Of a stretch of 64,000 nucleotides of DNA, positions 50,301-62,579 are shown piece by piece. This DNA comes from Branchiostoma floridae. Taxonomy: Eukaryota; Chordata; Leptocardii; Amphioxiformes; Branchiostomatidae. The stretch spans positions 14,769,327 through 14,833,326 of the forward strand of contig NC_049996.1 in assembly GCF_000003815.2 (NCBI RefSeq). The letters are read 5' to 3'. The translations under genes and the position numbers were made by a program. Every line of letters starts with the position of its first letter. The stretch's first letter is position 1. Under the pieces are notes generated by a model. It searched no databases and was not told the origin of the DNA. It was given only the letters and a program-made list of their open reading frames with translations.

Positions 50301-50421
50301 GTTAGGAATACATTGAAAGATATATAATTGCGCCCCTTTATTAGCTTTTTGGGCAAACTGCAGATGCAGTTTTGTTGGAAACTTTTAAAGAAGATGACTT
50401 GATTGTAACGTTGTTGTTGTT

Positions 50422-50459
<38 letters not shown>

Positions 50460-53400
50460 GTCGCCTACCTGTTCCCAACTTTGACATCCATGACGGCCAC
50501 GTCCCCTACAAAGTGCGTGAGCAGGTTCTCCAGCTCGATGTAGTACTTGTCGTCCTTATAAACCTGGGAGTAACAACAATTAATGATGTTATTGATTTGT
50601 GCTAATTGACTGATCGACATTATATGTGTGATTTGTTGTAATGTATTTTATTGGATTGTATGTAGAGGACCTCAGGAAGAATAGTTTGATGTATTCTAAT
50701 GGAGATTCCTAATAAGCAAACAAACAAACAAACCTCTCCGTAGTAGGCAGGCACGACTTCCCGGCACCCGTCCTGCATCAGCCTCTCGTACACTCGCGCC
50801 TCCGTGTCGCCGTCCTTCGTCTGGAGCTTCAGGATCGTGTTCTGGGCGCCCTGGGCAAACGCACCTGTTAAGAACAACAGGAGAAAAACAGTTAGATAAA
50901 TATCTTTATTGACACAAAAAAGTACAGCGTCTTTTGGAAGGTCTACTACAACTATACAGGATGGTGTTTGGGTGCCCTGGGCAAACGCACCTGTTTGGAA
51001 CAACAGGACAAGAGCGGTTAGATAGATATTTTATTGACAGTGACTTTCGCAAGGTCTGGGCGTTCTGAGCAAACGCGCCTTTTCACAAAATAGAGATGAA
51101 AAAACGGTTACATGTTTTTTTTTCTCTCTCATTATTGGTTTATTCAGAAAGAGGTTACGAATACGAATAGATATACGGGGATGGAAACACATGACGGCAC
51201 AACAAAAACCAAGTAAAAACCAACACAACTTGTACAGGTGAAGTATACGGACGCACACAGAATGAAATAGTGACTCCCTTAAAACATCAAACCAGTCATC
51301 ATTTTCAAACATCTATGTCCGAGTTCTATCATGCAATTACTATTATTATGTTATCATTAATTTTATCATACACATCAAAAGCAAACTAAACATGTGCTTC
51401 TATGGTGAAACAAAGACTTAAGACGAGACAGCAATAGAAATGAAATGTTGAGCTGGAAATTCGACGCGTGCGCACTTACCATCATGTCCTGAAAGTTGTA
51501 CGAAGCCTTCCTTCTTGGTTGAGTTTGCCTGATTTTCTTTGTTGTCTTCCGTTTTGTCCTTGTCTTCATTTTTCTGATTTTCCTTTAACCTGGCATTCTG
51601 ATCAGTTGTTGCGTTTGGATGCTGTGATGAATGTCCGTCACTACAAGTTTCACTACATGTCGCTGCGCTCTTGTGTCCTTCTTGTGCGTCCATCGCGTTG
51701 TTTTTGTTGTTCTCGACGTTGACGTCATTTTCAGACGATCTGTTGTTCGGAATGACGTCATGAGGAACATTTTCCTGGTCGCTCTGTGAGTCCCGACTTT
51801 GCACACAGCCGTTCGAACGGTTCTCTCTGTCGATGTCGGTGGTCGTGATCAGAACGTTCAGGATATTCTGTACAAAATTAAATAATAACCAAAATGCGCT
51901 TAGAGTTATTCCCAAAAGAATGGCGTGGATGAAACTAAAATGTGAGGAAAACTTCATGGCAAAGCAATCATGTAGTATTATAACGAAATATTATTTCAAT
52001 AACCAAGTCGTGAGTAACAATAAAATACAATTCATCATCATGTAAAATTTCCCATAACACAATTCTTTATAGACATTCAGAGAGGTTCTAAGTACATGTA
52101 CTACTGTGATAGAATTTGTTGTGCGTTGTTAGGGGGTCGGTGAAGCTGTATTTATTTTCATATTTCTACTGCTTTTTTATATTACAAAGCCGAGTCATAC
52201 CAAAGACTTTAAGAATGGTACATGTTGCTTTCTCTGCATAGCACTCAACAGTAATGAGAAAGAGTATGGAAGTTAAACACACATCACTACCAGCGGACCA
52301 GCCCCCTGCTGTAGTGGCTTGCACAAATGTGTGGCCCAAGGGCTACAGATATGGAGATGGGCGCCACCCCTACGCATCTGTTATTGATGTACGGGCAACT
52401 TTAACTTTACTTTAACTTTGTATATTGCAGTTGCATTCTGTTTAATTTTGGTTTGGTTTGATTCGGATCTCCATCAGTGACGGATATGCGGCCATATGTC
52501 ACTATCCTTCCTGGAGTCCGGATGAATGATGTAAATCACCGTATGGCTGATACGAGACGGGGGTTCGCCAGGCCTCCATTTGGGTGAATTTGGGTGAATC
52601 ACTTTTTTTAATGCAATACGAACAATACAGACAAGGAAAGGCTGCACCCTCCAACCAACCCCCTAGATTTGCAATGTCGTTCCCCATCCCAGATGTGCAT
52701 TGACTTGTGCATGGTTCAAGTTAGGTAACCATGCTGTAGGTACGGAAGGCATAGAGTACGTGCCTGCTGGTAATGATTGTCAATTGCTGGCACTCAGCTA
52801 AGTGGATAAAACCCTTCTGTAGAGATGAATGCTACAGTCATTAGCATAAGGGTTCTGTACCAGGCCCAACGTGATCAGCTCTGCACGTGGAAACTGTGTA
52901 ACGTGAGTACGAGTGATCGACACTTCATCGTAGGTGATGCTCTATCTTTAAGTAGACGTGGAGTCTGGTGTTTTGAGTGTTTCAGTGAGGGAATCGGCAT
53001 GCACGTCCTTCTAGTGGTTGGTGTTTTTACTCTCAGTCTCAATAACACGCGTAAAACAGTGAGCTGGGTCCAACATCTGCTTTGAGATTAGACATATAGT
53101 GAGACATGATGCGACAAGGGAGATGCACTGGTATAGGGAGACAACTGCGTTGGAGAGTTGGAATGTTGCTTCGGGATTACACAACTTGGACAAGCTGAAC
53201 CCAAGTCAACATAAAATTATGACAGAAATGACTGTTTTGGTCTAAAGGAGCGAGGCATGGCTTTGTTTAGACTAAAACAATCACTTTTTGTCATATCTCT
53301 ATGTTTGCATGGGTTCAGCTATGGGTATGGGGAGGTAAAGTTAACAACGTTTCTCTCAATTTCATTTCAAGTTGTCAAGAAAATATTATGCAAGCAAACG

Positions 53401-56400
53401 CAAGCGAACTGCAAATTTGTCCAGATATTTCATTCTCCAATCTAAACCCTGTGTACACAAATGCAAAGTCGGTCTTTGAAAGCTATTCTTTTGTCAATTT
53501 TTTGTTATCAAACTTTCCACAAACAAACAAAAACTTTCTACAGCAACAAAAATCTTTATATACTAAGTTGGGGTTTCCCACATCACACATGATCCAAAGT
53601 AAAAGGAAGCAGCTAGCTCGCATGAGCTGGCTAAGTGGATCACTTTATGAAGAGATAGCGATAGCCACTTTAAATCGTACACGTGTTCAGCTACTGGAAA
53701 CACTCAACTGGTCTTAAGGGCCATAGAAGTCACTCTCAAGGGCGAATCGCACGATTTTTCAGCCACGAGATATCGTCCAACTAGCGTGTCAATCAAAATC
53801 ATCAGCTCAACCAATCAGATAGCAGATACATGTCAGTCACGAGTTTGGGCTATGTGATTGACCAATCAGAGCTCCGATTGGATAGAAACGAAGTGATTGG
53901 TTGTAGAGAAAGGTCAGCGTGACCTAGGAACTCAATCTGAGGACCTTCCGCGTGATCTCTTAAAGTTCTTGAGGGTCCCTGATGAAGTGTTGTTAACAGA
54001 CGAGGATGAAAACATGACGTACTCTGAATATCAAGAGAGAGCCAGGTAGATCATATCTGACTTGTTAACAACTTCATCTCACACACACGTTCAATCATAT
54101 GCACACTTGGAATTGAGTAGCTATGTAGGGCTTAGCGATGATCACTTTTAAGTTCAAGGGCGCTCTTCAGATTGTCACGTTTTAGTGTTGCAATGGTACG
54201 ACTCGTGAGAAGCTCAAATAGTTCTACTGGCCGATTTTTATTGAACGCCTGGATCGACTGTACCTTCACGACCAGTCCAGTTGAAATTTCTCCCGCACCC
54301 GGTAAAGTGGCCAAACTCCCACTGCGTAAAACGTCTACCATGTGTTGTTTGTTTGTTTGTCTGTTTGTTTCACCATTACTTATTCATAAAAGCTCAAATC
54401 GGCCTTAAAGCTTCCCCTACCCCGGAAGAAAGCTTGGCCAGTCCACGTTAGACTGAAGTGCCCGTTTGTTGTTGTTGTTTTATTCAGTTTTACCGCATTT
54501 ATGGAAGGATTGACATAACAGGTGACTATCAACTTTGCAAGATGTCACCCCGGAGACCAGACTGTAAAGTTTCATCCACTCTTTTCGATAAGTGCGGTGG
54601 GTTCTTAAACGTGCTCGGGGTGTGGCTCTCCCCGAACACGGGACCTACATTTAATGTCTTATCCGAGGGACGGCCCTAGCCGAAGCTATAAGCCAAGTAC
54701 TCATTTTCACCTTGTGTAAAGTGGTTTCCCAAGGACACATGGAGGCTTGGTGACATGGAAGGTTTCGAACTCGGGACCCCTTGTGCCTGAGCCCAAAGCG
54801 CTGCCGATTACGCCACACAATCATCAGAATTGAGAAAGAAAGCACACCTTAGCGAGTAGCCCGGGTGACGGCGGGGGCGTTTCTCTGGTCCGGGCGTCAT
54901 CCTCGCTCAGGCTGCGGCACATCTTGTGGCGCTTCTTCTTCCTGCCGTCAGGGGGCGTGCATGAGTAGTTCTGCAGCTGCTTGGCGCACCTGACGCTGAC
55001 TTGGTTCCACTTCGTCACGGAGTTGGTCCTGTTCGTGTCGGTATCAGCTGAAACACAACACACGCACATCAACTGTTATCAAATGATTGAATGAAGACCT
55101 ATAATGTAACGCAAGTTTATCCGCGGGCTAACCTATATCCGTTGTTTTAAAAACCGTGGTTTCAAATTTCAATATTTTCAAAATATTTCAGTGGACCCTA
55201 CATTTTCAAAATATTGCAGTCTGAAACCACCGCCCGTCGTCTTGACATCCCTAAATAACAACGGATATAGTTTACCCCTCGAATAAAGGTGAACTAATGA
55301 TATGTCTAAAGCTAAGGGCACAACCCGTCGTACGTGCAAGTATGTGCTATCTACGTGCCAAAACGTGGGCAATTTAGATAGGGATCCGAAAGTGGTAAGT
55401 ACCGTACGAACTCGTAGGGACTCCGACGGATTTTGGAGCACGCAGACACACCGTAGAAATTTACCTGCAGGCAAAACGTTGTGTGCCATCGGGCTGCGGT
55501 TTGGCCCCCCGTACGTGCCAGTATGGGTGACGCGCCTGCCCTGTACAGCCTGAACGTTTTCAGAAATACGTGGCGGACGTGGCCTCCTCCAAAAAACGTG
55601 CGGACTAATTGAACGTACGGCGGGTTGTGCCATTAGCTTTAGGGATGCATGAAACCCTATGTTGTACAATGATCGAAAGAGACATTGGACTGTCAGGGTT
55701 TGCTCTTATATCTATAATTTATTAATTTCTTTATTTGCAATGTAGGCTAATTGCAAGGGTACAGACAGTAAAAAGTAACAAGTGTCTATTTTATACAGCT
55801 ATCTATATATATGATTCTACATTGTTTACTCGGAGGTTTGACTTCTTCTTTGGAGGCAGTGGCTGATGAAAAGTCCAACGTACAGTATTTGCACAATCTA
55901 TCTTGAACTGATAACTTTTTATATAATGAAGGACAGGTCGTACTGGAAAAACTAATAACGTTATATAACGTACTTCACCGGTGAATCCCTGATGCACAAT
56001 GATGATTGTACAATGTAGGAATGAACAAAGACCTATTTTTGTACATTTTATGAATGAATGTACTGTACATGTTATGTAAAGATCATGAATGGCGACTTAT
56101 TCTAGGCATGAATGGGGACCTATATTGTATTTTTAAGGAATGAGAAAAAATACTATTTTTGTACATTCTATGAATGAATGGAGACCAATATTGCACATGT
56201 TATGTAAAGATTATAGATGGCGACCTATTCTAGGAATGAATGGGGACCTAAATTGTACATTATAGGAATGAACAAAGACCTATTTTTGTATATTTCAGGA
56301 ATGAACAAGGACATATTTTTGTTATATAACAATAATAACGTTATGTAATGTACTTCACCGGTGAATCCCAGATGCACAATGATGATGAATAAAGACTTAT

Positions 56401-59400
56401 TTTTGTACATTTTAGGAATGAATGGAGACCAATATTGTATATGTTATGTAAAGATCATGAATGACGACCATTATATTTTCATAGAAATGAATGGCAACCT
56501 ATATTGTACATTATAGGAATGAACAAAAACCTATTTTGTACATTCCATGAATGAATGAAGACCAATATTATACATGTTATGTAAAGATTATAAATGGTGA
56601 CCTTTTTAGGAATGAATGGGAACCTAAATTGTACATTATAGGAATGAATGGGAACCTAAATTGTACATTATAGGAATGAACAAAGACCTATTTCTATACA
56701 TTTTAGGAATGAACAAAGACCTATTTTTATACATTTTAGGAATGAACAAAGACCTATTTTTGTTATATAATGATAATAACGTTATATAATGTACTTCACC
56801 GGTGAATCCCAGATGCACAATGATGATAATTGTACAATGGAGGAATGAACAAAGACCTATTTTTGTACATTTTATGAATGAATGATGACCTGTATTGTAC
56901 ATGTTATGTAAAGATTATAAATGGCGACCTTTTTAGGAATGAATGGGGACCTAAATTGTACATTTTAGGAATAAAAAAGACCTATTTTTGTACATTATAG
57001 CAAGGACATTACGTCCTTGATTCTAGGAATGAACAAAGACCTATCTTTGTACATTTTAGGAATGAATGAAAACCTATTTTTGTACATTTCAGTAGTGAAT
57101 GAAGACGAATATCGTACATTTCAGGAATGAATGAAGACCTGCATCGTGAGATTTACGAATGAATGAAGACCCATGCTGTACATTTTATGAATGAATGAGA
57201 CGACCAGTATTGTACATGTTATGAATAATCACGAATGGCGACCGATATTGTATATTTTATGAATGAGTGAATGGCGACCAATATTGTGCATTTTATGAAT
57301 AAAGCAAGACCTAAATTGTAACGTGACATTTTGCCCAATCGAACCACGTACAAGTCACAACAAATGCAAACGAAAATGATGGAAGTAAAAACAGAAAGAA
57401 CAATTTTTCTTACTAACGCGAAAGATAGCACTTTGATCGCAGTTACTCAAGTAACTCTCCAACAAGATTCCTCCAGTGTCACTGACGAAAAAACAACGGA
57501 GGTTGTTCAAAACGTCTGATTTCTTCCAAAAGCATATCCAGTTGCTTGAGAAACTGCTTTTTGGCGTATCTTATTACCTGGATGTCTAACCTTCATCAGT
57601 GACACTCAGTGTCACCGACGAAAGATCACTGATGAAAGATAGAGGATGATGTCTGAAACGTCTGAACCGTTCCAAAACCATATCCAGTTGCCTGAGTAAC
57701 TTCTTTTGGCGTAGCTTCCTTAAAATATTTAAGAAAATGTCTATTGCTGTTCTTTTTTTTTTCTAGTATTTCAGGTCCTCTCGTTTTTTGTAAAATAAAA
57801 CAGAAAGAACTTACGCCCTTTCTTACTAACGCGAAAGATTGACATTGATATGATGTTACATCGTATTACATTGTAGACTTGCTCGAGATACAGTTATCAG
57901 GGAATTAACGTTACCGTTCCTTACCTAAAACTCAGTCGCCATGTTAAAAATCTCAAACTGTATCTCCCGACCTTTGTATAAACATGTCTGTCACATGGAA
58001 CCGAAATCCGGTTTGGAGTCAGACTAATTTTCCTCAAAGAATCCAATCATTCTGTCCATGGTAACATAATAAGACGCATGACGTGCTATGACGCAGATAC
58101 ATGTTATGAAATGCATTAATTTGTCCTCTATTCTTGTATACAACCTCCGCGACCACGCTTTTTTCTACATTTTTTTTAGTTTATGAATAAAGACGTTTTT
58201 CTTGGAAAATGTGGAATCGTGTGGAGTAAAGGTTAGGTTACGTAGTTGGCTCGGTACCCAGAGGTTCTTGGTTCAAATCATGTTATGCTATAGCTACCGA
58301 TATCGTTTCTTGGGGCTCGATGGGCTTAGGGATGGCTACTTCACTTTCTTTACTGCATCATGATGTGAATATGGGTACCTGATTTCGGTTGGGGAGGTAA
58401 GACGCGTTGGAAGGAGAGGGTTGGGTTTTGGCCTTCCAATACCATGCCCTAGACACAGTGGATAACAAACCACTGCTTTAAAAATAGGCTCTGGGACCCA
58501 TTACATTTACCAACTTGAAGGCAAACGTCGTTTTGGAAAATCACACAAATAACTTCTTTGTTCCAAAGTATCGTATATCGCACGGGTACCCATTCAGAAA
58601 TGTAAGATGTATCATATACAATCTTCTTGTTTCAACCCTCGTAGTTTCACCCCAATTTGAGACACCTTTGCCATCTTGGCAATATAAGGAAATATACGTT
58701 GTGTTTTTGTAACGTCTTTTTTCGCCGTGCAATTAGATAACTGTAAGTGCGTCAGTGCATCGAGCTGTATTTCCTAGGAATCACGGCTGAGAGCTAATCA
58801 TATTTCGTTATTACGAAGTGACGCGCATAACTTGCCTCTTGTAGTGTACGGATATCACAGGTTTGGGGTTACAATGGATATCCAGTACCCATATAGCTCG
58901 ACGTATACACATGTACGTTATGTGACAGTGGGGTTCAGGAGCCGCCAAACTCACCATGCCAAATGGTTCGACCTTTTGGCGTAGTGGTTAGCGTCTTTGG
59001 GTCTGTGAGCTGGGCGGCACGGGTTCGGATCCCGGAAGCCAGGAGACTGTTTCTACTCGCTTCTTGTGTTTCGGTTGGACACTGAACTCATCTGCCCGGC
59101 TAACTTCTCTGCCATATCATTAATATTCCGTCTATTTGATACTCTCTATAGATTCGGCTCGGTCTGTTTTTGACGTATTTTAGGCGTCTTATTTTGTCCC
59201 GTTTTCTTCATGTTCTTTTGGCCAGTGAACATGAAGAAAATGAGACAAAAATAAGACCGTAAAACGCCTAAAAATAGCTGTAACCGAACCCTTTCTTTGA
59301 GAATATATTTGGCAAATTTCTATTTTTTCACCCACATATAGAGCTGGTATGGATTAAGGAATGTCCGGGGTAGAACGCCAACCAGAGCGTTACCCTCTGC

Positions 59401-60719
59401 AAGATTAAATTCCTCTACGCTTACTCCATAAAATCTATTCTTGTTTGCCCCGAAACTCAAGTTGCTATTTGGCGTCAACATAGATGTTTGGTTCAAAAAT
59501 AAACAGGTAAATATTGAAAGTTTACTCAAGGCAGTCCTATATTTAGGAAGGCAGCATTTAAAACGGAACACAGACAGATACAACTCCATTTTCGTCTTTC
59601 ATTGGAACAAAATTCAGGACGGATGTATCAAGACTTTTTGTAGCTTGAATGTTGAGGCAATTTTTGTATTTCACATGTTGCCATAAAAAATAAGTCGTTT
59701 GCGCGTTACGAAATAAATACATGTAACAGAAATATTCCACTGTGAAATTAAGTATCAAATTAATTAAAAAATTCTTGAAGTACAATCTTATCGTTGCAGC
59801 AGTACTTGTAATTCGACCCTCTCACGTCGAAATTTGAGCTGTTTCATAATATGAAGTCTACGGTTTCACCTGCAACATATACTAGTAGGGCGTAGAATAA
59901 GGTAGTTCTATAGTCTTTTTGAGACCATAGAGGCGGGATTGCTAATGTTGTTATCCACTGTGCCTTGGGCGCCGTATCATCCGGGAAGGCAGAACCCATC
60001 CCTCTCCTCCAACCACATTTTACCTCCCTAATGTAAGTCAGGTACCCATTTGTACACCTGGGTGGAGTGAGGAAAGTCGTGTAGTGTGCCTTTCGCAAGA
60101 ACACGACTTCTAGGCATGAACGCTAGCTGGGGATCGAACCAGTGACCTCTCGATCCCGTGCACCATAAGTCTGTTACAACATATAAATTAAAACACATAC
60201 CTGACCATAGCGGATTTTCCTTTATCTAGAATAACGACAGCACTGATCTCAATAATCAATATACACATATGTATAAGTAACACTACTTAGAAGAAGACTC
60301 TCTGACATGTAATGTTATATCCAAACATTTTCCTATCCCTCGATTCATACTGGTATCAAAGCTTAGAGTGTATAGGCTTCTCAAATCTGTGTAAGCCAAT
60401 GAGAATTATAAAAAACGTAGAAATATCTTTAATACCAGTTGAAGGATTGATACCGTCATTCTGATTCACTGTACCAAGGAGAGTTCAATCCCACATTGAT
60501 GTGACAGGCGTGATGCCGAGTTTTTGTCAATTACATCAAAATTTCTGATATTTCCGCCAAATCATCATCTTGTTGGCTATTACTGTGTTACTTTGTGGTA
60601 GACATAATGTCACTGAGAGGGAAACATGAAATAATTTTCGCCAGGCGAAAGAAAACGTAGAAAACCTTACCAGTTAGCGAGTGGTTGACACCGTCTTCTT
60701 TCCCTGCGTGTTGACCCAT
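47392..60719 (-). CDS. ITPK: Inositol-trisphosphate 3-kinase
   Basis: Ten minus-strand exons: 60719-60671, 55047-54848, 51867-51480, 50864-50734, 50563-50469, 49916-49781, 49423-49367, 49073-48900, 48319-48143 and 47454-47392. They join in frame to 489 aa. The enzyme phosphorylates Ins(1,4,5)P3 to Ins(1,3,4,5)P4. The N-terminus (1-200) is disordered and polar with a basic RKKKRHKMCRS stretch. VQLSGHDGAFAQG (~205-217) matches the calmodulin-binding entry of animal ITPKs. The IPK motif is D282-V-K284-V-G286; RPDLYQKMVKVNPKA and GFR-type FSFRVEASK follow. SSIL (414-417) and MIDFAKT (430-436) are the catalytic and metal-binding motifs, and GNHEDGYLTGLDNL lies near the C-terminus. MIDFAKT has Ala where vertebrates have Gly. 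Exon 4's start is copied upstream in the transcript. Confidence 0.93.
50411..50460. repeat. TTG microsatellite
   Basis: Trinucleotide run in ITPK intron 5, ending next to the exon-5 donor. Confidence 0.95.
50940..51085 (-). repeat. Two decoy copies of the ITPK exon-4 5' edge
   Basis: Reverse-strand 'gtgcgtttgcccagggc' with acceptor and flank recurs at about 50955-51005 (close copy) and 51050-51085 (diverged) in addition to the true exon start at 50864. All lie in intron 3, so the spliceosome meets the copies first. Confidence 0.88.
53257..53717 (+). other. Possible orphan ORF inside ITPK intron 2
   Basis: On the strand opposite ITPK. One reading begins with a signal-peptide-like MALFRLKQSLFVISLCLHGF (53257 onward). 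An overlapping frame gives a longer polar helical-looking stretch ending RVQLLETLNWS at 53717. Joining them would need an intron of about 46 bases with a plausible acceptor near 53371, shorter than I would expect. No family recognised; could be chance. Confidence 0.25.
54700..54830 (-). repeat. tRNA-headed SINE fragment
   Basis: Reverse strand carries an A-box-like TGGCGTAATCGGCAGCGC and a B-box-like GAGTTCGAAACC at tRNA-like spacing. Confidence 0.65.
55133..55270. mobile_element. Short TIR element (CTATATCCGTTGTT ends)
   Basis: 138 bp with perfect 14-bp inverted ends, CTATATCCGTTGTT and AACAACGGATATAG. The arms also carry 'ccgtggtttcaa' against 'ctgaaaccaccg'. Confidence 0.8.
55307..55641. 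mobile_element. 335-bp TIR element (TAAAGCTAAGGGCACAACCC ends)
   Basis: Inverted ends TAAAGCTAAGGGCACAACCC and GGGTTGTGCCATTAGCTTTA differ at one position (AAGG against ATGG), followed by 'gtcgtacgt' against 'acgtacggc'. No transposase coding; the readings on both strands are short. Its left end lies 36 bp from the previous element. Confidence 0.85.
55966..57320. repeat. ~33-bp minisatellite with higher-order unit
   Basis: Basic unit resembles 'ggaatgaacaaagacctatt' followed by 'tttgtacattttag'. A longer block with 'aataacgttatataatg', the 12-bp palindrome TTCACCGGTGAA and 'gatgcacaatgatgat' recurs three times (palindromes at 55974, 56354 and 56795). This indicates a ~380-440-bp higher-order repeat. 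In ITPK intron 1. Confidence 0.92.
57393..57841. mobile_element. Foldback MITE cluster (family A) between direct repeats
   Basis: Two head-like segments with 'tccagttgc' and 'tacctggatgtctaacc' lie at 57430-57715. They are bracketed by direct copies of 'acagaaagaac' plus 'tttcttactaacgcgaaaga' at 57393-57430 and 57798-57841. The flanks look like a duplicated host segment, longer than a normal target duplication. Confidence 0.65.
58195..58455 (+). repeat. tRNA-headed SINE, near full length
   Basis: A-box-like GTGTGGAGTAAAGGTTAGG, B-box-like GGTTCAAATC, then a body with 'atgggtacctgatttcggtt', 'ggggaggtaa' and 'gacacagtggataacaa'. Confidence 0.8.
58970..59060 (+). repeat. tRNA-like SINE head
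   Basis: GGCGTAGTGGTTAGCG (A box) and CGGGTTCGGATCCCG (B box with stem) at tRNA-like spacing. The acceptor stem does not close, so a SINE or tRNA-derived relic is more likely than a working tRNA. Confidence 0.6.
59156..59290. mobile_element. Long-stem hairpin element (family B)
   Basis: Arms from 'gtattttaggcgtcttattt' to 'ttcttcatgttc' and back from 'gaacatgaagaa' to 'cgcctaaaaata' leave an 11-base loop. Its layout, and the TTTTAG / CTAAAA ends of its arms, resemble the element at 62848. Confidence 0.8.
59895..60180 (-). repeat. tRNA-headed SINE, near full length
   Basis: Reverse strand: B box GGTTCGATCCCC, then 'gaaaggcacac', 'ctttcctcactccaccc', 'aaatgggtacctgactt', 'agggaggtaaaatg' and 'cacagtggataacaac'. 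Same family as 58195 and 42600. Confidence 0.85.
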
Positions 60720-61979
60720 GGTGCTCCGAGGAATGAGGGAGTCGCTCGATGCTACCCTGGGAACGTGAATCCTCTCAGTCCCTTCTCGTCCCGAACATCA
60801 CACGCGAATATCCCAAATCAGACGACAGGAACTCTCTTTCAAATATCCTGTCAGATTTTTCTGCGCTACGCTTCGTTAGGCTCGGAAAGGCGGGAGAGTG
60901 AGCTAAAGGGGAGGTGATCGCCGCTTTTAATTGTGACTGGGATCGGCGGAAAACACTTTTGGAGTGATAACGAGCCTTTTCACTTGACGCGATGACACAC
61001 GTCATGGGCGCTCACGTTGCCGTCTGAAAATTACGTCGGGGACAGTACAGTAACGATCGCGACCGGGAGGGGGCGGATGAAAAGTCAAACTTTCACGATT
61101 TGACATACATAGTTGAGGGATGGACTTTGTTTTTAAATTTGCCAAGAATATTACGTTTTCGTTTATGTTTGCAGACAACATAATTGTAGAAGCTTTAGAT
61201 GGATATAAACGATATTTCTTTGCTTCAGGGATAGCAGTCGAGAAAACAAAGGTGTAGTTGGAATATGGTCCTCCAGTGGTTTTCCACGGCATTGTTTTAA
61301 CTTGACTTCTCTCTTTCTCGAGCTCTTTCTTTCTCTTTCTCTCTCTCTTGCCCTCTCTCTGTTTCTCTCTTTGTCTTCCCACTTTTCTCTCACTCTCTCT
61401 CTCCCTTCCTCAGTGAGCGTCTTTCTCTGCCTCTCTCTTTAATCTGTTCTGTTCTTGTCCAGTGTATAGCCCCCTTCTCCCCTCATCATCATCTCATCGT
61501 AAGCCACCCTCTACACCATATACGAACTCTCCCCCTTTGAAGTGCTTTTTTCAATCGCAATCAGGTTTGTCGGATTGGCTGACGAGATGGAAGTGATCAC
61601 CAAATCACTTGCACAAAATGCACTCATCACTTGCGCACTTGAAAGCAGAGTGCGGCTCATCAGGTAAAAACGGCTCGAGGTAAGTGTTGACGGGAACGCC
61701 TCCACGTGAACCGGCCCTCACGTGGGGATTGGTTTGATGTTTTTTTTTTTTAGGTTTCACATTGGGTGAAGGTTGTTATCAGATGAACGTGAGAAAGGGA
61801 GTCCAAACGCACACGCTCACATAAATTTAAAGTTACATAAACGCACACATACACACATGCACACAAGCATACATAAACATGCATACAAGAAAGCGGGTTT
61901 AGTGAGTTTTTAGGTTTCACACTGGGTGAAGGTTTTTATCAATTGAACGTGAAAAAATGAGTCCAAACACACACGCACA

Positions 61980-62165
61980 CATAAAGTTATATACCCACAC
62001 ACGAGCACACACATACACACACGCACGCACTACACAGACGCGCGCGCGCGCATACATGTACACGCTCGTGCACACACACAGACATACACACAAATACAGA
62101 GTTACACACACACACATACACATAGACATGTACACTGAAGCACACATAAACACGCACGCGCACTA
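61980..62165. repeat. CA/CG microsatellite
   Basis: CACA-rich with a CGCGCGCG core; the peptide readings through it are artefacts. Confidence 0.95.
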
Positions 62166-62579
62166 GTATACACATAGGCATGCACACAAGCACTCATTCT
62201 TATCTATTTGTCAAGCACTCATAAACATACATCCAAAGAAAAATGTAAAACACAATCACAGCCGACATATGATATTACTTTACCACATTGAAATTACTTG
62301 TGCTGTTCTAAATTTAGTATAGTAGCAGACTCATTGACTGGTTTCTTGACTGATTTATTGATTGTTTGAAGGAGTTATTGACGTTTTGCAATATCCCCAA
62401 AAGCTTCACGACTTATTTCAGAATGTGTCTGTTCCCTTTCCGTCAACAATAAGCCATGCGTAGCTATATTCAGACAGCCCTGGGGTTATTGCCATAATGT
62501 TATTTCATCCCGTCCTTCAACAGATTGTGTTATCCAATCAAAACGACGCTCCAACACAAAGCCTTATGAGGACAATGCA

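Noticed and set aside
56225-56902. Minus-strand ORFs with repeated Lys-Asn-Arg-Ser-Leu-Phe-Ile-Pro
   Set aside because: Minisatellite translation; repeats keep frame only locally.
55966-57320. CRISPR-like array
   Set aside because: Repeats are adjacent and degenerate with no unique spacers; eukaryotic minisatellite.
58970-59060. Functional tRNA gene
   Set aside because: A and B boxes are present but no closing acceptor stem; fits a SINE head.
61917-62193. Cys/Val and Thr/His-rich ORFs on both strands
   Set aside because: Products of the CA/CG microsatellite.
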